From Bacilli bacterium (GTDB taxonomy: Bacteria > Bacillota_I > Bacilli_A > RF39 > UBA660): a stretch of DNA of 49,482 bases. The notes under the pieces are model-generated. The model was not told where the DNA came from. It saw nothing but the letters and a program-made list of their open reading frames with translations, and did not search any database. This document shows positions 15,542 to 24,484 of the stretch, piece by piece. The position numbers were made by a program, and so were the translations under genes. The DNA lies in assembly GCA_017478105.1 (NCBI GenBank), contig JAFVEF010000013.1:1-49482 (forward strand). The letters run 5' to 3'. Position 1 is the stretch's first letter, and every line of letters starts with the position of its first letter.

Positions 15542-15667
15542 ATGGAAAAAGGTAAAGATTTAGTTATTTGTGTTTATGATGAAAATGCTCCTACTATAAG
15601 TGATAAGATTTTGGAAGCATTTGAGAGATATTTAAAATCAACATTACAAAATACTAAAACCTCATAA
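15542..15667 (+). CDS. Small protein before the serine recombinases (41 residues)
   Basis: The frame has a strong AAGGAGG site and codes for 41 residues (MEKGKDLVICVYDENAPTIS, then a short amphipathic helix). Small genes of this type commonly precede tandem serine recombinases in Firmicutes elements. Function unknown; it may be a recombination directionality factor or an antitoxin-like peptide. Confidence 0.6.
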   Translation: MEKGKDLVICVYDENAPTISDKILEAFERYLKSTLQNTKTS

Positions 15668-15676
15668 ATTTGTACA

Positions 15677-15706
15677 TTGGTAATAAATTTATAAGTATTT
15701 TATAAT
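15677..15706 (+). promoter_or_regulatory. Promoter of the recombinase operon
   Basis: TTGGTA (15677-15682) and TATAAT (15701-15706) are separated by 18 bases. The start would be near 15713, giving a short leader to ATG 15755. This argues against translation from ATG 15716, which has no ribosome binding site. Confidence 0.65.
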
Positions 15707-15754
15707 GTATTTGTTATGTGGAGTTGGTTAAGAAAGAAGAAAGAGAGGTTTGAA

Positions 15755-17344
15755 ATGATAGATTACTTAACTGATAAAACATACAAAGCAGGAGCTTATT
15801 TAAGGCTTTCAATTGAAGATGAAAAGAAAGATATTGAAAGTATTAGTATTACGAATCAGAGAGCCTTTATTAAAGACTATGCTTTGAAGAATAATATTGA
15901 AATATATGATTACTATGTAGATGATGGATATTCTGGTGGTAATTTTGATAGACCAGGATTTAGAAGATTAATAAACGATATTGAGAATGGAGTTATTGAT
16001 TGTGTAATAACAAAAGATATGTCCAGACTTGGTAGAGAGTTTATTGAAACTGGTAATTATGTTTTTAAATATTTTCCTGAACATAATATCAGATATATTG
16101 CTATATTGGAAAACTATGATACTTTGAACCCTAATGGAACCGAAGACATATTACCATTTAAAGCAGTTATAAATGATATGTATTTAAAAGATATATCAAA
16201 AAAAATCAAAAGTGTTAGACATGATATGATGGCAAAGGGAGAGTTTGTTTCTGGATCTGTTCCTTATGGGTATAAGCGATCTGAAGAAAATAGTAAAGTT
16301 CTTGTTATTGATGAGTATGCAGCACCTATTGTTAAAAGAATATTTGAAATGAAAAATGATGGCATAACAAACAATATGATAGCAAGAACATTAACTAATG
16401 AAGGAATACTTCCACCTGATGTTTATAGGGGTAAAAATATAAATAAAACAATAACAACTAATATATGGAAAGCATGTACTGTGGGACATATATTACAAAA
16501 TGAATGTTATATTGGTACTTTAACACAAGGAAAGTATGAAAGAGTTAGTTTAAAATCTAAAAAGAAACGCTTGTTACCAAAGAGCAAATGGGTTGTTAGA
16601 AAAAATGTTTTACCTAAAATAATTAGTAATGACTTATTTGAAAAAGTAAATGCACCTAAACGAAAAGAAGATACAAGATTTAGACAATATGACTATTTGT
16701 TAAAAGGTTTAGTTGTATGTGCTGATTGTGGTAAAACAATGACAGTTAGACGAGTTAAAAACAGACATCATCCTGAAATATATACTCCTATTTATGTTTG
16801 TAGAACTTATGCAACATATAGAAATAATGTATGTACAATGCACTATTATAGAGAAGAAGATTTGAACGAACTTGTTTTAAAGGAAATCAGAAATGTATTA
16901 TCAAAATATGCAAATAATGATAAGTTAGAAAAACAATATGAAAGTTCAATGTGTAGTTTTGATGTTTTAAAAGAATATGAAACTGCTCTTAATAGTTGTA
17001 GAGATAAGGTAATTACTATTGATAAAGCAATAAGTGATTTATACAAAGATAAAGCAAGTGGTATTATTTCAATTGATGAATTTGCTGGTATTAAAAAAGA
17101 GTTAGAAAAAGATAGAAAAGAAAATCAAGAAAAAATTGCATATTTAGAAATATCAATAAGTGAATCTAAAAATTTATTTAATGATGAGAAAGCTAAAATG
17201 AAAATAATAAATGATTTTCTAAAAGTTAAAAACCCTAATAAGCAGATGATAAGAACTCTTATTAATAAAGTTGAAATTAGTGAAGATAAATCTATCAAAA
17301 TATTCTTTAATTTCAATGTTAATGAGGTAAATGATGGAAGATAA
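15755..17344 (+). CDS. Large serine recombinase 1
   Basis: A 529-residue protein. The N-terminal resolvase domain has the nucleophile Ser19 in AYLRLS, then DDGYSGGNFDRPGF and KDMSRLGRE. The recombinase domain follows (VPYGYKRSE, VDEY-like IDEYAAPIVKRIFEM) and then a zinc ribbon with CADCGKTM and a second Cys pair (CRTYATYRNNVC). The C-terminus is a coiled coil (about 400-500). This is a full-length phage-integrase type enzyme that integrates and excises DNA between short att sites through a covalent Ser-DNA link. ATG 15755 has GAGAGG just upstream and lies behind the promoter. It overlaps the second recombinase gene by 11 bases, so the two are co-expressed; such tandem pairs often act together on one element. 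Confidence 0.93.
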   Translation: MIDYLTDKTYKAGAYLRLSIEDEKKDIESISITNQRAFIKDYALKNNIEIYDYYVDDGYSGGNFDRPGFRRLINDIENGVIDCVITKDMSRLGREFIETGNYVFKYFPEHNIRYIAILENYDTLNPNGTEDILPFKAVINDMYLKDISKKIKSVRHDMMAKGEFVSGSVPYGYKRSEENSKVLVIDEYAAPIVKRIFEMKNDGITNNMIARTLTNEGILPPDVYRGKNINKTITTNIWKACTVGHILQNECYIGTLTQGKYERVSLKSKKKRLLPKSKWVVRKNVLPKIISNDLFEKVNAPKRKEDTRFRQYDYLLKGLVVCADCGKTMTVRRVKNRHHPEIYTPIYVCRTYATYRNNVCTMHYYREEDLNELVLKEIRNVLSKYANNDKLEKQYESSMCSFDVLKEYETALNSCRDKVITIDKAISDLYKDKASGIISIDEFAGIKKELEKDRKENQEKIAYLEISISESKNLFNDEKAKMKIINDFLKVKNPNKQMIRTLINKVEISEDKSIKIFFNFNVNEVNDGR

Positions 17345-18905
17345 AAGACTTACTGTTGCTTATGTTAGATTATCTCAAGAAGAATTCGGCAAAGATAAAG
17401 AGTTTTCAACGAGTATTTATAATCAGTTAGGATTTATTAAATCATTTGCGACAACAATGGGATTATCTGTTGATAAAGAATATATTGATGATGGTTATTC
17501 TGGAACTAATTTTGATAGACCAGGATTTGAACAATTAAAAGAAGATATAGAAAATGGACTTGTAGGAGTTATTCTTACAAAAGATATGTCCAGACTTGGT
17601 AGAAACTTTTTAGAAACTGCTTATTATATGAGTGAGTATTTTCCTAAAAATAATGTAAGATATATTTCTATAAACGATCAATATGATAGTTCAAATCCAG
17701 AAGATATGACACAAGATGTTTTATTAGGTATTCGTTCTTTAATAAATGATAGATATGTTAAAGATGTATCTGTTAAAAGAAAACAAGTAGCAGATGCTAA
17801 AACTAATGAAGGACAATTTATTGGTTTTCAAGCACCTTATGGATATAAGATTGTTAAAGAAGATAGAAAAAGAACTCTTGAAATTGATGAGTATGCTGCA
17901 AATATTGTTAAAAGAATATTTACAGAAATAGCAAGTGGTAAAACAAGAGCAGAAGTTGCTGAAATGCTTAATCAAGAAAAAGTTGTACCACCAATGTTAT
18001 ATTTAAAAATGACACCGAGCAAAAAGAAAAAATACTTTTATGATTGGTCTGCTCCTGTCATTTATAGAATACTAAAAAATCAAACCTATACTGGTAGAAT
18101 TGTTAAAAGAAAATCTAGCAAAAAAGACTATCATCAAAAGAAACGAGATGTAATACCTATTAGAGATAGAGAAACTATTGAGAATTGTCATCCTGCTATT
18201 ATAACTGATGAATTATTTGAAGCAGCTAATAATAGATTAAAACAAATGAAACGAAAGATTAAAAATAATTACAATGGCTTATTTGCTGGTTTAGTTGTAT
18301 GTGGAGAATGTGGAAGAATTATGACGCCATGCCATATAAATAGACCAGATAGAAAAGTAAAAGAACAATACTATTTTCAATGCACAAAAGTTGTTGATAG
18401 AGTTCCATGTAAAAGTAGAAACATTGCTGAATCAAAATTAAGAGCAATCATTACTGACACTTTAAATGAAATAATAGACAATTATGTTGATGAAAAAGAA
18501 ATTGTAGATCAAGCTACAAAAAGATTATTAAGAAAAGAAAGACCAAATTTAAAGATTTCTAATTTAAAAAGTGATATAGAACTTCACAATAATAATATTA
18601 GAAACTTATATTTGAAAAAGACTAAAGGCGAAATAAGTTTAGATGAATTTATCGAGCAAAAAGAAACTGAAATATTACTCAAAGAGCAATCAGAAAAGAT
18701 GCTAAAAGAAGTAATGGAGTTCACTAATGAGGAAGTCAGAAAAGAAGAATTGCTAGAAAAATATAATATGTTTATCAGTAATGATGAACTGATAAATGAT
18801 GTTGTTAGAGATTTTATAGAAAGAATAGATGTGTATAAGGATAATACAATTAAAATATCATTTAAATTTGGATTAGGAAAACCTAAAAAAATTAGATTAT
18901 TTTAA
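17334..18905 (+). CDS. Large serine recombinase 2
   Basis: A 523-residue protein paralogous to the upstream recombinase. It has Ser14 in AYVRLSQEE, DDGYSGTNFDRPGF, TKDMSRLGRNF, a recombinase domain (APYGYKIVKE, IDEYAANIVKRIF), a zinc ribbon (CGECGRIM, CTKVVDRVPC) and a coiled-coil end. All catalytic motifs look intact. ATG 17334 is preferred over ATG 17331 for spacing from TGAGG. It is the last gene of the element: only 60 bases separate its stop from the yabG fragment, in keeping with an integrase next to its attachment site. It may be needed for excision, integration or both; the division of labour is not known. Confidence 0.93.
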   Translation: MEDKRLTVAYVRLSQEEFGKDKEFSTSIYNQLGFIKSFATTMGLSVDKEYIDDGYSGTNFDRPGFEQLKEDIENGLVGVILTKDMSRLGRNFLETAYYMSEYFPKNNVRYISINDQYDSSNPEDMTQDVLLGIRSLINDRYVKDVSVKRKQVADAKTNEGQFIGFQAPYGYKIVKEDRKRTLEIDEYAANIVKRIFTEIASGKTRAEVAEMLNQEKVVPPMLYLKMTPSKKKKYFYDWSAPVIYRILKNQTYTGRIVKRKSSKKDYHQKKRDVIPIRDRETIENCHPAIITDELFEAANNRLKQMKRKIKNNYNGLFAGLVVCGECGRIMTPCHINRPDRKVKEQYYFQCTKVVDRVPCKSRNIAESKLRAIITDTLNEIIDNYVDEKEIVDQATKRLLRKERPNLKISNLKSDIELHNNNIRNLYLKKTKGEISLDEFIEQKETEILLKEQSEKMLKEVMEFTNEEVRKEELLEKYNMFISNDELINDVVRDFIERIDVYKDNTIKISFKFGLGKPKKIRLF

Positions 18906-18912
18906 TGACAAA

Positions 18913-18940
18913 AAAGACAAAATTTAGAGATTGTCTTTAT
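18913..18940 (+). terminator. Terminator after the recombinases
   Basis: AAAGACAA (18913-18920) pairs with TTGTCTTT (18931-18938). The following tail is T/A-rich. It separates the recombinase operon from the disrupted yabG. Confidence 0.6.
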
Positions 18941-18985
18941 TAAAAACTTGGGTAGTTACATAACAAAGGTCGCCAGATGGTGATA
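18941..18985. other. Probable attachment-site junction in yabG
   Basis: The in-frame stop TAA at 18961-18963 is followed by codons that align with the middle of YabG (RSPDGDNEYL, like the DGD-x-x-YL motif of the family). So host sequence begins around 18967-18979 and element sequence lies to the left. The exact core cannot be set without the other junction. Confidence 0.55.
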
Positions 18986-19494
18986 ATGAATATTTGGTTA
19001 GATGTATGAATTTTTATGATAGTATGGGGGTAAAGGCTAATGGTTTGACATTAAAAGAAAATGTTATATCAGAAAAAATAGTTGATTTAGTTAAAGAATT
19101 TAGACCAGATATTGTTGTTATTACGGGACATGATGCTTACTATTCAAAAGATACTAATAAGAGTGGTAAATCTTATCAAAATTCAGATAACTTTATTTCT
19201 GCTATTAAAGAATTAAGAAAGTATGAGAAAAATCAAGATAAACTAATTATAATTGCGGGAGCTTGTCAATCTAATTATGAAGAGTTAATAAAGGCGGGAG
19301 CTAATTTTGCTTCTAGTCCAAAAAGGATTAATATTCATGCTCTAGATCCAGCTATTATAGCGGCTAGTTTGGCTTTTTCTAGAAAGAATAAAAGTATTGA
19401 TTTATTAGATACTTTGAAAAAAACTAAATATGGTAGTGATGGTATAGGTGGAATAATTACTAATGGCACAATGTATGTGGGGTATCCTAGATGA
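18967..19494 (+). pseudogene. yabG: yabG, C-terminal part only (sporulation protease), disrupted by the element
   Basis: About 175 residues match the C-terminal part of YabG, the spore-coat-processing peptidase: DGDNEYL, VVITGHDAYYSK, IIAGACQSNYEELIKAGANFASSPKRINIHALDP, GIGGIITNGTMYVGYPR. B. subtilis YabG has about 290 residues, and here the N-terminal region of about 115-120 is missing. An in-frame stop lies just upstream. The next gene, veg, follows as in B. subtilis, so this is the native locus. The most likely cause is insertion of the element to the left; the N-terminal half should lie beyond the element's other end. TTG 18994 could start a truncated product, but that is unlikely to be functional. 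If excision is precise, the intact gene would be restored. Confidence 0.85.
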
Positions 19495-19703
19495 ATTTAG
19501 ATATTGCGAAAAAGTGGGTTAGTGATCATTTGATGGAAGAACACTGTTTTAAATATATTGGTTCTAGGAATCAAGAAGATGTTTTTTCAGGCTTTATTTC
19601 TAAGCTTTATCCTAATGTCTTTTTGATTGAAACAAATAATAATGCTTATAAATGTTTTAGCTATAATGATATAGTTATTGGCAGTATTAGTATTGTGAGT
19701 TAA
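19491..19703 (+). CDS. veg: Veg-like protein
   Basis: A 70-residue protein. SGFISKLYPNVFLIETNN and KCFSYNDIVIG correspond to the Veg family signature (a short SH3-like beta-barrel with YPxVFxV and a C-terminal SYxDxL). Gene order yabG-veg-spoVG matches B. subtilis. Veg stimulates biofilm gene expression and is tied to early sporulation in B. subtilis. This copy is shorter than the usual 86 residues and lacks the basic N-terminal loop KANGGRRK. The start overlaps the yabG stop by four bases. Confidence 0.75.
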   Translation: MNLDIAKKWVSDHLMEEHCFKYIGSRNQEDVFSGFISKLYPNVFLIETNNNAYKCFSYNDIVIGSISIVS

Positions 19704-19710
19704 TTTTTTA

Positions 19711-19739
19711 TTGCAATTAAAAAAAAACTATTATAAAAT
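19711..19739 (+). promoter_or_regulatory. Promoter before spoVG
   Basis: TTGCAA (19711-19716) and TAAAAT (19734-19739) are 17 bases apart, with the spoVG start codon 45 bases further. In B. subtilis spoVG is under SigH; the sequence here fits a SigA-type promoter at least as well. Confidence 0.5.
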
Positions 19740-19783
19740 AAATTTATAAAGTTGATTATGCTTTATGAGGGAGGAATATTCTT

Positions 19784-20059
19784 ATGAAAATTACATCTGT
19801 AAATGTACGAAAAATTGAAAAAGAGGGTTCTCGTATGAAAGGAATTGCTTCAATTCTTTTAGACGATAGTTTTGCAGTACATGATATTCGTATTATAGAA
19901 GGAGACAACGGTTTATTTATAGCTATGCCTAGCAGAAAAACTGCTTCTGGTGGATATAGAGATATAGCTCATCCAATTAATCCTGAAGTTCGTGCAATGT
20001 TTGAAGAAGCAATTTTAGATGCTTATGAAAAAGCTGAAGATGTACAACCAGAAGAATAA
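19784..20059 (+). CDS. spoVG: SpoVG, RNA-binding regulator
   Basis: A 91-residue protein that covers the whole SpoVG family: [44 protein letters not shown] and [11 protein letters not shown]. SpoVG binds RNA and DNA and regulates septation, capsule and sporulation genes in Firmicutes. GGGAGGA precedes the ATG. A strong terminator directly follows, so it forms a single-gene unit under the promoter at 19711-19739. Confidence 0.96.
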   Translation: MKITSVNVRKIEKEGSRMKGIASILLDDSFAVHDIRIIEGDNGLFIAMPSRKTASGGYRDIAHPINPEVRAMFEEAILDAYEKAEDVQPEE

Positions 20060-20082
20060 GATGCTTTAGGCATCTTTTTTTT
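20058..20082 (+). terminator. Terminator after spoVG
   Basis: AAGATGC (20058-20064) pairs with GCATCTT (20070-20076), then a run of T to 20082. It overlaps the stop codon. Confidence 0.9.
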
Positions 20083-20127
20083 GTTCTTATTTATTATTAG
20101 TAGCATATAATTAAGTGGGAGGATTAT

Positions 20128-20418
20128 ATGGATAAAGATAATTCAACATTAAATAATTATAATCATAGTATTAGTTTATTAGAAAGAAAAACATTAGTAA
20201 TAACTGGAGTAAAAAAAATTGATAATTTTGATAAAATGCATTTTTTATTAGATACTACAATGGGGTTTTTAATAATAAAAGGTGATAATTTGGATTTAGT
20301 TAAATTGGATACTTTGTCTGGTAATGTTACCATTAAGGGAAATATTAATTCTTTAGATTATATTTTGGAAAATAAGAAAAATAAAGAAGAAAGTGTTTTT
20401 TCGAGACTATTTAAATAA
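20128..20418 (+). CDS. yabP: YabP, sporulation protein
   Basis: A 96-residue protein. NHSISLLERKTLVITGVKKIDNF and LIIKGDNLDLVKLDTLSGNVTIKGNI match the YabP/YqfC family, small beta proteins made in the mother cell at the spore membrane. GTGGGAGG is upstream. The stop overlaps the ATG of yabQ, so both are co-translated, as in other spore formers. Confidence 0.92.
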   Translation: MDKDNSTLNNYNHSISLLERKTLVITGVKKIDNFDKMHFLLDTTMGFLIIKGDNLDLVKLDTLSGNVTIKGNINSLDYILENKKNKEESVFSRLFK

Positions 20419-20693
20419 TGGATATACGGATACAGTTAGTTAGTTTTTTATTATCATTTATTTATGGGGTAATATTATATTTTAGTTTTTGTTATTTACA
20501 TAAATATTTGTTTTTTAGAAAGAAAAAAATAGATAATATTTTGAGTCAATGTCTTTATACTTTCTTATTTTCTTTAGCTTTTTTTATATTGTTATGTTAT
20601 TTGAATGATGGTACATTTCATTTTTATTTTATTCTTTTCATTGTATTTGGCTTTTTACTTTCCCTACATTTATGTAAAAATCATGTAAAATAG
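20418..20693 (+). CDS. yabQ: YabQ, sporulation membrane protein
   Basis: A 91-residue protein with three predicted membrane helices (residues about 6-28, 45-62 and 65-85). The N-terminal pattern IQLVSFLLSFIYGVILYFSF is typical of YabQ, which is required for the spore cortex. It is shorter than the B. subtilis protein (about 210) by lacking the long C-terminal tail, as is usual in clostridia. It overlaps yabP by one base. Confidence 0.88.
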   Translation: MDIRIQLVSFLLSFIYGVILYFSFCYLHKYLFFRKKKIDNILSQCLYTFLFSLAFFILLCYLNDGTFHFYFILFIVFGFLLSLHLCKNHVK

Positions 20694-20770
20694 CTATAAA
20701 AACTTATAAAACGATATATTATGACGTGATCTTGGTTGTATAATATATGGTGAAAGAGTAGGTGAATGAC

Positions 20771-21070
20771 GTGGCAAAAAAGAATTCTAAAATTAAATCT
20801 AGAAGACGTATTTTGTTTTTAGGCTTAGGGTCAGTTTTAGTTATTGTTGCGATGACATTTACTATTGGTAAATATTGGATTGAAATATTTGATAAATACT
20901 CTGAAAAAAAGAAGTTAGATAAAGAATTAATTAGTTTAAAGGAAAAGGAAGAGGAACTAAAAGTTGATGCTAATAAGTTGCAAAATCCTGAATATATAGC
21001 TAGATATGCAAGAGAAAAATATCTTTATTCTAAAGAGGGAGAATATATTTTACAAATTCCTGAAGAATAA
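20771..21070 (+). CDS. divIC: DivIC/FtsB-type septum formation initiator
   Basis: A 99-residue bitopic protein: a basic cytoplasmic start (AKKNSKIKSRRR), one membrane helix (about 16-37) and an extracellular coiled coil (YSEKKKLDKELISLKEKEEEL), then NPEYIARYAREKYLYSKEGE, the FtsB/DivIC signature. It links FtsL and DivIB in the divisome. GTG 20771 is preferred to GTG 20762 because AGGTGA lies directly upstream and family members begin MAKK. The position before tilS is conserved in Bacillota. Confidence 0.92.
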   Translation: MAKKNSKIKSRRRILFLGLGSVLVIVAMTFTIGKYWIEIFDKYSEKKKLDKELISLKEKEEELKVDANKLQNPEYIARYAREKYLYSKEGEYILQIPEE

Positions 21071-21123
21071 TATATATTTTTCTTTTTTTCTGTTATAATA
21101 TTGTAATTGATGGGAGGTTTTCC

Positions 21124-22437
21124 ATGATTAAGATTGAAGATGATTTTTCTTTTAAAAAAGGTGATATTATTGTCGTTGGATGTTCTACGGGACCTGATTC
21201 AATGGCTTTAGTTGATATGCTTTTGAAGATTAGAAATAAATATGATTTGATACTAATTATAGCTCATGTAAATCATAATGTTAGAAAAGAAAGTTATCAA
21301 GAAGCTGATTTTTTAAAAGAATATTGTTTAAAAAATGATTTGTTATTTGAAACTATGATAATTGAAAATTACGGTGATGATAATTTTCATAATGAAGCAA
21401 GAAATATTAGATATCGTTTTTTTGAAGATGTTGTTAATAAATATAATGCTAGTTATTTAATGACTGCCCATCATGGTGATGATTTGATGGAAACGATTCT
21501 TATGAGAATTGTTCGTGGATCTAATCTAGCAGGTTATGGTGGTTTTAAAAAAGAAGTTGTTATGAATAATTATAAAATAATAAGACCATTATTAAATTAT
21601 ACTAAACAAGAATTAGAGAACTATGATAAAGAAAACAATGTTACATTTTATGTTGATGCTTCAAATTCTAAGGATGATTATACTAGAAATAGGTATAGAA
21701 AATATGTATTACCATTCCTAAAAGAGGAAGATAAGAATGTTCATTTAAAGTTTTTGAAGTTTAGTAATACATTATCTGAAGCAAATAGGTTTATTGAAAA
21801 AACTAGAAATAATGCTATTAATAAAGTTATGGAAAATGATAAAATAGTAATTGATAAGTTTTTAGAATTAGATTCTTATATTCAAAAAGAAATATTATAT
21901 TATTTATTAGAAAAGTATTATCAAGATGACTTGGTTTTATTGAATGATAAACATATTTCTTTAATATTAGATATTATTCGTTCTAAAAAGCCAAATACTT
22001 ATATTAATTTACCTAATGATGTTATTGCGAAGAAAGAGTATAATTTATTTTATTTAACTAGAGAAGTTGATATTATTTCTTTATATGAAATTGAATTTGA
22101 TAAATATGTTCTATTACCTAATAATCATGTGATTGAAGCTTTAGATTATTGTAAAAGTAATGGTAATGATATATGTAGATTAAATAGTAAAGATATTGTT
22201 TTACCATTAGTTGTTAGAACTAGACATGTTGGAGATAAAATATCTGTTAAAGGATTAAATGGTTCAAAAAAAATTAAGGATTTATTTATAGATAAAAAGG
22301 TAGCTATTGATAAAAGAGATGTATGGCCAATTGTTGTAGATTCTTGTGGTAAAATAGTTTGGATACCTGGAATAATAAAATCTAAATTTGACAAAAAAAT
22401 TGATGATGATTATGATATAATATTGAAGTACAGTTAG
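21124..22437 (+). CDS. tilS: tRNA(Ile)-lysidine synthase
   Basis: A 437-residue protein of normal length. The PP-loop is GCSTGPDSMALVD (about 19-31), with Thr in place of the second Gly of the usual SGGPDS. AHVNHNVR, AHHGDDLMETILMRIVRGS and the C-terminal TilS domain (VRTRHVGDKISVKG) are all seen. The enzyme converts C34 of the minor tRNA-Ile to lysidine so that it reads AUA, which matters in such an AT-rich genome. TilS precedes ftsH; the ribosome binding site for ftsH overlaps its stop codon. Confidence 0.96.
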   Translation: MIKIEDDFSFKKGDIIVVGCSTGPDSMALVDMLLKIRNKYDLILIIAHVNHNVRKESYQEADFLKEYCLKNDLLFETMIIENYGDDNFHNEARNIRYRFFEDVVNKYNASYLMTAHHGDDLMETILMRIVRGSNLAGYGGFKKEVVMNNYKIIRPLLNYTKQELENYDKENNVTFYVDASNSKDDYTRNRYRKYVLPFLKEEDKNVHLKFLKFSNTLSEANRFIEKTRNNAINKVMENDKIVIDKFLELDSYIQKEILYYLLEKYYQDDLVLLNDKHISLILDIIRSKKPNTYINLPNDVIAKKEYNLFYLTREVDIISLYEIEFDKYVLLPNNHVIEALDYCKSNGNDICRLNSKDIVLPLVVRTRHVGDKISVKGLNGSKKIKDLFIDKKVAIDKRDVWPIVVDSCGKIVWIPGIIKSKFDKKIDDDYDIILKYS

Positions 22438-22448
22438 GAGGAATGTGC

Positions 22449-24419
22449 GTGAATAAGAAAATTGATAAAAGATCTGTAAAAAAAGGGTTATTACCTTATT
22501 TATTCTTAATAATAATGATGTTAGGTGTATTTTATGTTTTTAATGTTTTAAATCATGATATACATGAATTAAGTTACAATGAATTTATGAGTAACTTGGA
22601 TAAAGGAAATGTTACTGAGTTACAATTGGTTGCTAGAGGTAGTGGTTATATATATCAAGCTACTGGAAAACTAAGTGGTTATAAAGAGAATGAAAGTTTT
22701 GATTCATTGTTACCATTAAGTGATGAAGTTATAAAAAAGATAATTAAGTCTAGTGATGAACAAGAGTTTAAACTTAATGTTAAACCTGATCCTGAGTCAT
22801 CATCATTATTACTTATATTAGTTAATGTGTTACCATTTGTAATATTTATTTTGGTTGCTTTTTGGTTCTTTAGTAGACAAATGGCTGGAAATAGAAGTTC
22901 TTTAGACTTTGGAAAGAGTCGTGCTCGTTTAAGTACCGATGATAATAAGGTTACATTTAAAGATGTTGCTGGATTAAAAGAAGAAAAAGAAGAAGTTAGT
23001 GAATTAATTGACTTTTTAAAAAATCCTAAGAAGTTCCAAAAATTAGGTGCTAGAATTCCTAAGGGAGTTTTATTGATGGGGCCTCCTGGAACTGGTAAGA
23101 CTTTACTTGCAAAAGCTGTTGCAGGAGAAGCAAATGTACCATTTTATTTTATAAGTGGTTCAGACTTTGTTGAGTTATTTGTTGGTGTTGGTGCTAGTCG
23201 TGTTCGTGATATGTTTCAACAAGCTAAAAGAAATGCTCCATGTTTGATTTTTATTGATGAAATTGGTGCTGTTGGCCGTCAAAGAGGTACTGGTTTAGGT
23301 GGAGGACATGATGAAAGAGAACAAACTCTAAATCAATTATTGACTGAAATGGATGGCTTTGGGGCTAATGAAGGTATAATTATAATTGCTGCTACTAATA
23401 GACCTGATGTTTTAGATCCTGCTTTACTTAGACCTGGTCGTTTTGATAGACAAGTTACAGTTAATTTACCTGACGTAAGAGGTCGTGAAGAAATCCTTGA
23501 AGTTCATGCTAAAAACAAAATTCTAGGTGATGGTATTACACTTAAGAATTTAGCTAAGAGAACACCAGGATTTAGTGGAGCTGATTTGGAGAATCTTCTT
23601 AATGAAGCTGCATTACTTGCTGTTCGTCGTGATAAAAATGAAATTACTATGAGTGAAATTGATGAAGCAACAGATAGAGTTTTAATGGGACCTGCTAAGG
23701 TTAGTCATAAATATAGTGAAAATGATAGAAAGTTAGTTGCTTATCATGAAGCTGGTCATGCTGTTATTGGTCTAAAACTTAGAAGTGCTAGCGATGTTCA
23801 AAAGGTTACAATTATTCCTCGTGGATCTGCTGGTGGATATAATATGATGGTTCCTAGTGAGGAAAAATTATGTTCTACTAAAACAGATTTATTAGAAGAA
23901 ATAACTGGTTTATTAGGTGGACGTACTGCTGAAGAGATTACTTTTGGTGAAATAACAACTGGAGCTCATAATGACTTTGAAAAAGCTACTAAAATAGCTA
24001 GAGCAATGGTTACTGAATATGGAATGAGTGATTTGGGACCACTTCAATTTGAACAACAATCAGGAAGTGTCTTCTTAGGAAGAGATTATAATAAACCACA
24101 ACATTTCTCTAATGAAGTAGCAAATGAAATTGATATGGAAATGAGAAAGATTATTGATGAATGTCATAAAAAAGCTACTGAAATAATTAAGAAGAATAAA
24201 GATTTATTAAAACTAATCGCTGATGCATTGTTAGAATATGAGACATTAACTAAAGAACAAATTGATTATTTAGTTGAAAATGGAAAAATGCCTGAAGAAG
24301 ATGAGAATAATTTAGAATCTTTATCTATTACAAAATTAAAAGAATTAGCTAAAGCTAAAGGTATTAAAAATTATTCTAAGATGAGTAAAGCTGAATTACT
24401 TGCAGAATTAGATAAATAA
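22449..24419 (+). CDS. ftsH: FtsH, membrane AAA protease, with an unusual C-terminal Rho_N/SAP-like motif
   Basis: A 656-residue protein. It has two membrane helices (about 15-34 and 119-141) flanking an extracellular domain, Walker A GPPGTGKT at 211-218, Walker B LIFIDE (about 266-271), the SRH ([19 protein letters not shown]) and the zinc site HEAGH at 433-437. FtsH degrades membrane and regulatory proteins. Two oddities: Walker B continues DEIGAVGR where Asp is usual after DEI, and the last 35 residues ([15 protein letters not shown], then [10 protein letters not shown]) read like a Rho N-terminal or SAP-type motif. GTG 22449 is preferred over ATG 22443 because AGGAGGA leaves only one base before the ATG. 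Confidence 0.96.
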   Translation: MNKKIDKRSVKKGLLPYLFLIIMMLGVFYVFNVLNHDIHELSYNEFMSNLDKGNVTELQLVARGSGYIYQATGKLSGYKENESFDSLLPLSDEVIKKIIKSSDEQEFKLNVKPDPESSSLLLILVNVLPFVIFILVAFWFFSRQMAGNRSSLDFGKSRARLSTDDNKVTFKDVAGLKEEKEEVSELIDFLKNPKKFQKLGARIPKGVLLMGPPGTGKTLLAKAVAGEANVPFYFISGSDFVELFVGVGASRVRDMFQQAKRNAPCLIFIDEIGAVGRQRGTGLGGGHDEREQTLNQLLTEMDGFGANEGIIIIAATNRPDVLDPALLRPGRFDRQVTVNLPDVRGREEILEVHAKNKILGDGITLKNLAKRTPGFSGADLENLLNEAALLAVRRDKNEITMSEIDEATDRVLMGPAKVSHKYSENDRKLVAYHEAGHAVIGLKLRSASDVQKVTIIPRGSAGGYNMMVPSEEKLCSTKTDLLEEITGLLGGRTAEEITFGEITTGAHNDFEKATKIARAMVTEYGMSDLGPLQFEQQSGSVFLGRDYNKPQHFSNEVANEIDMEMRKIIDECHKKATEIIKKNKDLLKLIADALLEYETLTKEQIDYLVENGKMPEEDENNLESLSITKLKELAKAKGIKNYSKMSKAELLAELDK

Positions 24420-24434
24420 TCTAATTCTTTTTTT
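24404..24434 (+). terminator. Terminator overlapping the ftsH stop
   Basis: AGAATTAGAT (24404-24413) pairs with ATCTAATTCT (24419-24428), then T residues to 24434. The TAA stop codon is in the loop. Confidence 0.9.
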
Positions 24435-24435
24435 C

Positions 24436-24463
24436 TTGAAAAATATGAAAAATGTATTATAAT
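24436..24463 (+). promoter_or_regulatory. mscL promoter
   Basis: TTGAAA (24436-24441) and TATAAT (24458-24463) are 16 bases apart. The mscL start is 22 bases downstream of the -10. Confidence 0.7.
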
Positions 24464-24484
24464 AAGGCTAAAGGAGAGAGAAAT

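Larger units (their letters stand above)
1..18966. mobile_element. Integrated element with tandem serine recombinases (right part only)
   Basis: The stretch is filled with accessory genes: recombinases, restriction-like genes, a reverse transcriptase, a MazF-like toxin and hypothetical proteins. It ends just after two large serine recombinase genes, where the C-terminal half of yabG begins without its N-terminal half. Known serine-recombinase elements carry their integrase at one end next to the attachment site, so the right boundary is inferred near 18945-18985. The left boundary is not in the window: the first bases belong to the end of another reading frame that does not resemble the YabG N-terminus. 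No conjugation genes are visible, so whether it is an ICE, an IME or a prophage-like element cannot be decided here. Seen: gene content and truncated yabG. Inferred: extent and mobility. Confidence 0.8.

Noticed and set aside
18994-19494. A complete yabG starting at TTG 18994
   Set aside because: The product would lack about 40 percent of the family's length and the upstream frame continues to match YabG up to the stop at 18961.
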